Below the pieces are notes generated by a model that searched no databases, was not told where the DNA came from, and saw only the letters and a list, made by a program, of their open reading frames with translations. This document shows, piece by piece, positions 6,325 through 9,772 of a stretch of 9,772 nt of DNA. The position numbers and the translations under genes were made by a program. This DNA is from DATARH01 sp035534855 (lineage in GTDB: Bacteria > Pseudomonadota > Alphaproteobacteria > ATCC43930 > CGMCC-115725): the NCBI GenBank assembly GCA_035534855.1, contig DATLRD010000105.1:1-9772 (forward strand). The letters are read 5' to 3'. Numbering within the stretch: the stretch's first letter is position 1; every line of letters starts with the position of its first letter.

Positions 6325-8010
6325 CTAGGGCAGTGTCGGCCCGCCGGAATAGCGCCGCCACGCGCTCATCTGGATGCCCGAGGTCAGGCAGTGCACAACC
6401 ACCGGCCGGGTCTTCACGGCAAAGGCGCGGGCGATGCCGTCGGCGATCTCGCCCTCGGTGCGGATCGTGATCCCTTCCGCGCCAAAGCTTCTGCCCCACG
6501 CGGCAAAATCGGGGTTGGTGAGCCGCGTCCCTTCCATGAACTTGCGTTCCGGGTAGCGCACATAGGAGTGCATGCCGATCGTGCCGTACATTGCATTATC
6601 CGAGATGATCATGATCGGCGCGGCGCCGTACTGCATCGCGGTGGCGATCTCGTTGCCCATCATCAGCGCACCGCCATCGCCGAGGAAGGCCACGACCTGC
6701 GTTCCCGGTCGGCGCAGCGACGCCGCGACCGCCATCGGCATGCCCGATCCCATCGCGCCGACGACGCTCGACAGAAACACCTGGGTCTGGCGAAACCCGA
6801 TATAGCGGTGGACAAAGCTGCCGAAATTGCCGGCGTCCGTGGTCACCGTCGCATCCGGCGCGAGGTGCTTGTCCACTTCGCAGACGATCGCCGCAAAGTT
6901 GATCCCGTCCGGCGTCGCGTCCCATTCCTTGGCCAAGAGCTTGCGGTGGATCGCGCTGAGCCCGGCCACCCAGCCCTGCCGCTTTGCGGCGTCGGCCGGC
7001 ACGCCGCGCCGCAGCAGCGCCTTTACCACCTCATAGGGGCTCGCCGGAATGCCGAGATCGGGCCGCCACACCCGGCCGACCTCGTTGGCGTCGGGCCAGA
7101 CATGGACAAACGGCAGTTGCGGCTGCGGCGCCGCCGGAAAGCTGTATGACTGGCTGACCGTATCGGTCATGCGCTCGCCGAGCGCGACCATCAGGTCGGC
7201 CTTCTTCATCTCGCCGATCAGCGCCGGCGGCACCCGGATACCCATATACCCGCCGTAATTCGGGTGGGTCGCGTCGAATAGCTGCGGCCGGCGGTGGGTC
7301 GGGCTGATCGGCAGCACCCAGCTTTCGGCGAGGCGGTTGAGGTCGGCAAACGCCGCCTTGTCGTAAATCGCATCGGCCAGCATCGCGCCGCCGACCAGCA
7401 CCAGCGGCCGCTCGGCCCTGGCCAGCAGGTCGGCGAGCCGGTCGAGATCCTCGTCGCGCGGCCCCGCGGTCGCCCGACCGCGCGGCGGGTTCATCTCGGC
7501 GTCGGTCTCCTCGTCGAAAATGTCTTCGGGCAGGATCACCGCGACCGGCCCGGGCGTGCCGCTTTCGGCCAGGTGAAAGGCGCGGGCGATCGCCTCCGAG
7601 GCCTGCTCGGGCTCGTTGACCTCGATGACCTCTTTGGTCACGTCGCTGAGCAGCCGCGAATAATTCTGCTCCTGCAGCGCCAGCCGGCCGAAATCCTTGC
7701 GTTCGACCTGGCCGATCAGCATCACCACCGGCGTCGCGTCGTGATAGGCCGAGTGCAGCGCCACCATCGCGTTCGACAGGCCCGGCCCGCGCGACACCAT
7801 CGCAACCCCGGCGCGGCTGTTGAGCCGGCCGTCCGCGACCGCCATGTAGCCGGCTCCAGCCTCGTGCCGGCAGACGATCAGCCGCATCGAGTTGCGCTCG
7901 ATCAGCGCGCTCGTCAGGCCGATATAGCTTTCCCCCGGCACGCAATAGATCTGGTCAACCTCGTGGGCTTCGAGGCTCTCGGCCAACAGGCGAGCAACGG
8001 ACTGGCGCAT
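6325..8010 (-). CDS. ThDP-dependent enzyme, acetolactate synthase large-subunit-like
   Basis: A 561-residue protein with the three-domain layout of ThDP-dependent decarboxylases and carboligases: an N-terminal pyrimidine-binding domain (about 1-165), a central domain (about 185-325) and a C-terminal pyrophosphate-binding domain (about 375-535). The cofactor-activating glutamate is Glu50 in CRHEAGAGYMA. The ThDP/Mg motif runs from GDG (444-446, in FLGDGGALM) to the Asn of SDNAMYG (Asn472), the usual spacing. ALQEQNY (111-117) matches the QE stretch of the acetolactate synthase family. No regulatory small subunit (ilvH) lies beside it, so a catabolic role such as decarboxylation or acyl transfer on a 2-oxo acid or CoA ester is more likely than branched-chain amino acid synthesis; the substrate is unknown. 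The ATG at 8010 is preferred because TGAGG lies nine bases upstream, whereas the ATG at 8025 has no ribosome site. It follows the secreted-protein gene by 46 bases and is probably co-transcribed with it. Confidence 0.9.
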   Translation of the reverse strand: MRQSVARLLAESLEAHEVDQIYCVPGESYIGLTSALIERNSMRLIVCRHEAGAGYMAVADGRLNSRAGVAMVSRGPGLSNAMVALHSAYHDATPVVMLIGQVERKDFGRLALQEQNYSRLLSDVTKEVIEVNEPEQASEAIARAFHLAESGTPGPVAVILPEDIFDEETDAEMNPPRGRATAGPRDEDLDRLADLLARAERPLVLVGGAMLADAIYDKAAFADLNRLAESWVLPISPTHRRPQLFDATHPNYGGYMGIRVPPALIGEMKKADLMVALGERMTDTVSQSYSFPAAPQPQLPFVHVWPDANEVGRVWRPDLGIPASPYEVVKALLRRGVPADAAKRQGWVAGLSAIHRKLLAKEWDATPDGINFAAIVCEVDKHLAPDATVTTDAGNFGSFVHRYIGFRQTQVFLSSVVGAMGSGMPMAVAASLRRPGTQVVAFLGDGGALMMGNEIATAMQYGAAPIMIISDNAMYGTIGMHSYVRYPERKFMEGTRLTNPDFAAWGRSFGAEGITIRTEGEIADGIARAFAVKTRPVVVHCLTSGIQMSAWRRYSGGPTLP

Positions 8011-8056
8011 CTCGGCAATCCTCATGTGATTTGGCTGGGGGTCTTAGCTGGGGGGC

Positions 8057-8545
8057 CTAGTGGTTCAGGCCGGCGGCCTTCAGGAGCTCGCGGAATTTAT
8101 CGTCGGCAGCGAAATAGACGCCGAGTTGGTCGATCCCCTTGGCGACGTGAGAATCGCTCATCAGGTCGCGCGCCGCCACCTGGCCGAGCACCCGGAAGCT
8201 CGCCCCGACTGCAGAGGTTCCTTCATATTTCAGCGCGTCCAGCGCCTGCGCCCGGCAGTCATGGGTCAGCAGCCGCGAAAACAGCGCCTCCACCTTCTTG
8301 TTGGCATCCTCGCGCTGCTGCGGGGTGACCGCCGACATCGGCGCGACCATGGGATGCAGCGATAACGCCGCAAACATCCACTGCACAAGCATTCCGTGGT
8401 CGTTGCTGTCCGAGGATTGGACCAGGCATTTGGTCAGCGCATCGGTATAGAGGCCGGCCCATGCGCGCGGGACCGCAACCCCGCAGAGCAAAAGGGCAAC
8501 CGCCGCGATGCCGAGGATCGGCAGACGGCGAAGGTTCTGGCTCAT
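8057..8545 (-). CDS. Small secreted protein of unknown function
   Basis: This 162-residue protein has a clear signal peptide: a basic start (MSQNLRRLP), a hydrophobic core (about 9-24) and a likely cleavage site after AWA at residue 30, giving a mature periplasmic protein of about 132 residues. The mature part looks helical, with the stretches CLVQSSDSNDHGMLVQWMFA (40-59), LHPMV (63-67) and LLTHDCRAQALDALKYEGTS (92-111). Two cysteines, Cys40 and Cys97, could form a disulfide. I recall similar stretches in uncharacterised proteobacterial proteins but can name no function. The ATG at 8545 is chosen because AAGGGGG (minus strand, 8553-8559) lies seven bases upstream and the signal peptide begins there; a longer open frame reaching 8875 crosses the divergent gene and is rejected. 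It is the first gene of a probable two-gene unit with the ThDP enzyme, 46 bases away. Confidence 0.85.
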   Translation of the reverse strand: MSQNLRRLPILGIAAVALLLCGVAVPRAWAGLYTDALTKCLVQSSDSNDHGMLVQWMFAALSLHPMVAPMSAVTPQQREDANKKVEALFSRLLTHDCRAQALDALKYEGTSAVGASFRVLGQVAARDLMSDSHVAKGIDQLGVYFAADDKFRELLKAAGLNH

Positions 8546-8552
8546 GCGTTGT

Positions 8553-8559
8553 CCCCCTT
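8553..8559 (-). promoter_or_regulatory. Ribosome binding site of the secreted-protein gene
   Basis: On the minus strand this reads AAGGGGG, seven bases before the ATG at 8545. It fixes the start of the secreted protein against the longer upstream frame. Confidence 0.6.
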
Positions 8560-8608
8560 GCGTCGGCGTCGCCCGGCGCCCTCGCACCGGCCCGTCACCG
8601 TCCCGCGT

Positions 8609-8624
8609 TGTACCTATCGATACA
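8609..8624. promoter_or_regulatory. Imperfect palindrome in divergent promoter region
   Basis: TGTACCTATCGATACA has matching TGTA/TACA ends and contains the perfect 8-base palindrome TATCGATA (8615-8622). It lies in the 139-base divergent gap between the secreted-protein and methyltransferase genes, in an otherwise very GC-rich sequence. It could be a repressor operator for either gene; no regulator family can be named. Confidence 0.3.
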
Positions 8625-8672
8625 GGAACTCGGCGGCGTCGGGCAATTCTGCGATAGTCGAGGCCACGCACA

Positions 8673-8680
8673 GGGAGGGG
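8673..8680 (+). promoter_or_regulatory. Ribosome binding site of the MetE-like gene
   Basis: GGGAGGGG lies four to six bases before the ATG at 8685, supporting that start. Confidence 0.65.
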
Positions 8681-8684
8681 AGCG

Positions 8685-9772
8685 ATGAAGCGCAGCAGCG
8701 ACCGGTTTCTCTGCACGCACACCGGCAGCCTGCCGCGGCCGGCCGACCTCGTCCGCATGATGTTCGCCAAGGAGGAGGGCGTGCCGGTCGATGCCGCGGC
8801 GCTCGCCGCCCGCACCCGCAAGGCGGTCGCCGACATCGTCAAACAGCAGGTCGATTCCGGCATCGACATCGTCAACGACGGCGAGATGTCGAAGCCGAGC
8901 TACGCCACCTACATCAAGGACCGGCTCAGCGGTTTCGGCGGCGAAAGCTATCCCCTGACCTACCAGGACCTCGTCGAGTTTCCCGATCTGGCGCATCGCG
9001 TCTTCGGCGATCCGGGCCGCTCGCGCCGCAAGACGCCGGCCTGCACCGGCCCGATCGGCGTGCGCGACGCGCAGGCGGCGCAGGCCGACGCCGACAACCT
9101 CACCGCCGCGCTCGCCGGCGTCGACGCCGCAGAAGGTTTCCTCAGCGCCGCCTCGCCCGGTCTTATCTCGCTGTTCTTCCACAACGATTACTACCTCGGC
9201 CACGAGGCCTATCTCGAGGCGATTGCCGAGGCGATGCGCCCGGAATACGAGACCGTCGTCAACGCCGGGCTGATCCTGCAGATCGACTGCCCCGATCTCG
9301 CGATGGGCCGCCACATCCAATACGCCGACCTCTCGACCGCCGATTTCCGCAAAAAGGCGGCGCAGCACATCGCGGTGCTGAACCACGCGCTGCGCAACAT
9401 CCCGGCCGACCGGCTGCGAATGCATCTGTGCTGGGGCAATTACGAGGGGCCGCACCATTGCGACGTGCCGCTCCATGACATCGTTGACGTGATCCTGACG
9501 GCCAAGCCGATGGGCCTGTCGTTCGAGGCTGCAAACCCGCGCCATGCCCATGAATGGAACGTGTTCGAAACCGTGAAACTTCCGGAAGGCAAGGTGCTTA
9601 TCCCCGGAGTCCTCGAGTCGAAGACGAACTTCATCGAGCATCCCGAACTGATCGCCCAGCGCATCGGCCGCTACGCCCGGCTGGTCGGGCGCGAAAACGT
9701 CATCGCCGGCAGCGATTGCGGCTACGGCACCTGGGTCGGCCAGGCCGCGGTCGACCCGCAGGTGGTATGGGC
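8685..9772 (+). CDS. Cobalamin-independent methionine synthase II-like methyltransferase, 3' end cut by window
   Basis: The first 362 residues are present; the family usually runs to about 370-380, so only a short tail is missing. This is the single-domain form of the MetE C-terminal (UROD/MetE-like) TIM barrel, not full-length MetE of about 750 residues. The start FLCTHTGSLPRPADL (8-22) is typical. Zinc ligands are all present: His247 and Cys249 in RMHLCWGNYEGPHH, Glu281 in LSFEAANPRH and Cys345 in IAGSDCGYGTW. The NDGEMSKPSY (64-73) and LILQIDCPDLAMGRH (196-210) motifs also match. Such enzymes activate a thiol by zinc and transfer or accept an alkyl group; relatives include methionine synthases and the epoxyalkane:coenzyme M transferase. 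Without the N-terminal domain, the methyl donor and acceptor cannot be inferred. The gene is divergent from the secreted-protein/ThDP-enzyme unit. Confidence 0.9.
   Translation, partial: MKRSSDRFLCTHTGSLPRPADLVRMMFAKEEGVPVDAAALAARTRKAVADIVKQQVDSGIDIVNDGEMSKPSYATYIKDRLSGFGGESYPLTYQDLVEFPDLAHRVFGDPGRSRRKTPACTGPIGVRDAQAAQADADNLTAALAGVDAAEGFLSAASPGLISLFFHNDYYLGHEAYLEAIAEAMRPEYETVVNAGLILQIDCPDLAMGRHIQYADLSTADFRKKAAQHIAVLNHALRNIPADRLRMHLCWGNYEGPHHCDVPLHDIVDVILTAKPMGLSFEAANPRHAHEWNVFETVKLPEGKVLIPGVLESKTNFIEHPELIAQRIGRYARLVGRENVIAGSDCGYGTWVGQAAVDPQVVW

Noticed and set aside
7294..8328. Plus-strand frame of 344 codons opposite the ThDP enzyme and secreted protein
   Set aside because: It crosses two minus-strand genes and their gap and has low-complexity composition and no motif.
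8546..8875. N-terminal extension of the secreted protein into the divergent gene
   Set aside because: It overlaps the MetE-like gene's start, lacks a ribosome site, and would bury the clear signal peptide in the middle of the protein.

Overview
The window reads as a chromosomal stretch from a GC-rich proteobacterium, most likely an alphaproteobacterium. Third codon positions are overwhelmingly G or C, Shine-Dalgarno sequences are GGAGG-like, and the gene content (crotonases, an OprB porin, a quinol-type NO reductase, acetolactate-synthase-like and MetE-like enzymes) fits a metabolically versatile soil or water organism. The taxon is inferred from style only. I see no tRNA, rRNA, IS element, integrase, CRISPR array or phage gene. 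Both ends cut through genes.

Left block, minus strand, reading from 2651 down to 1: an OprB-type carbohydrate porin, then a small DOPA 4,5-dioxygenase-family protein, then a crotonase-fold protein that runs off the left edge. The gaps are 92 and 28 bases, so these may form one transcription unit, with a perfect 11-bp inverted repeat between the porin and the dioxygenase-like gene. The left-edge crotonase lacks both glutamates used by canonical enoyl-CoA hydratases.

Middle block, plus strand: a complete CaiD-like enoyl-CoA hydratase (2800-3576), divergent from the porin and with both catalytic glutamates. After a 199-base gap comes a single-subunit quinol-dependent nitric oxide reductase (3776-6115) with all expected haem and FeB ligands. 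An imperfect palindrome resembling an NsrR operator lies just upstream of the reductase. No other denitrification gene is visible, which suggests NO detoxification rather than full denitrification.

Right block: a ThDP-dependent acetolactate-synthase-like enzyme (minus, convergent with the NO reductase) is preceded by a small secreted protein of unknown function, and the two may be co-transcribed. Divergent from them, a single-domain cobalamin-independent methionine-synthase-like methyltransferase (plus) with the full zinc ligand set runs off the right edge.

The common thread is CoA-thioester and small-molecule catabolism with one NO-detoxifying respiratory enzyme. I do not see a convincing new multi-gene defence or mobile system. 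The points most worth checking are the active-site-altered crotonase in its porin/dioxygenase operon and the putative NO-responsive operator.
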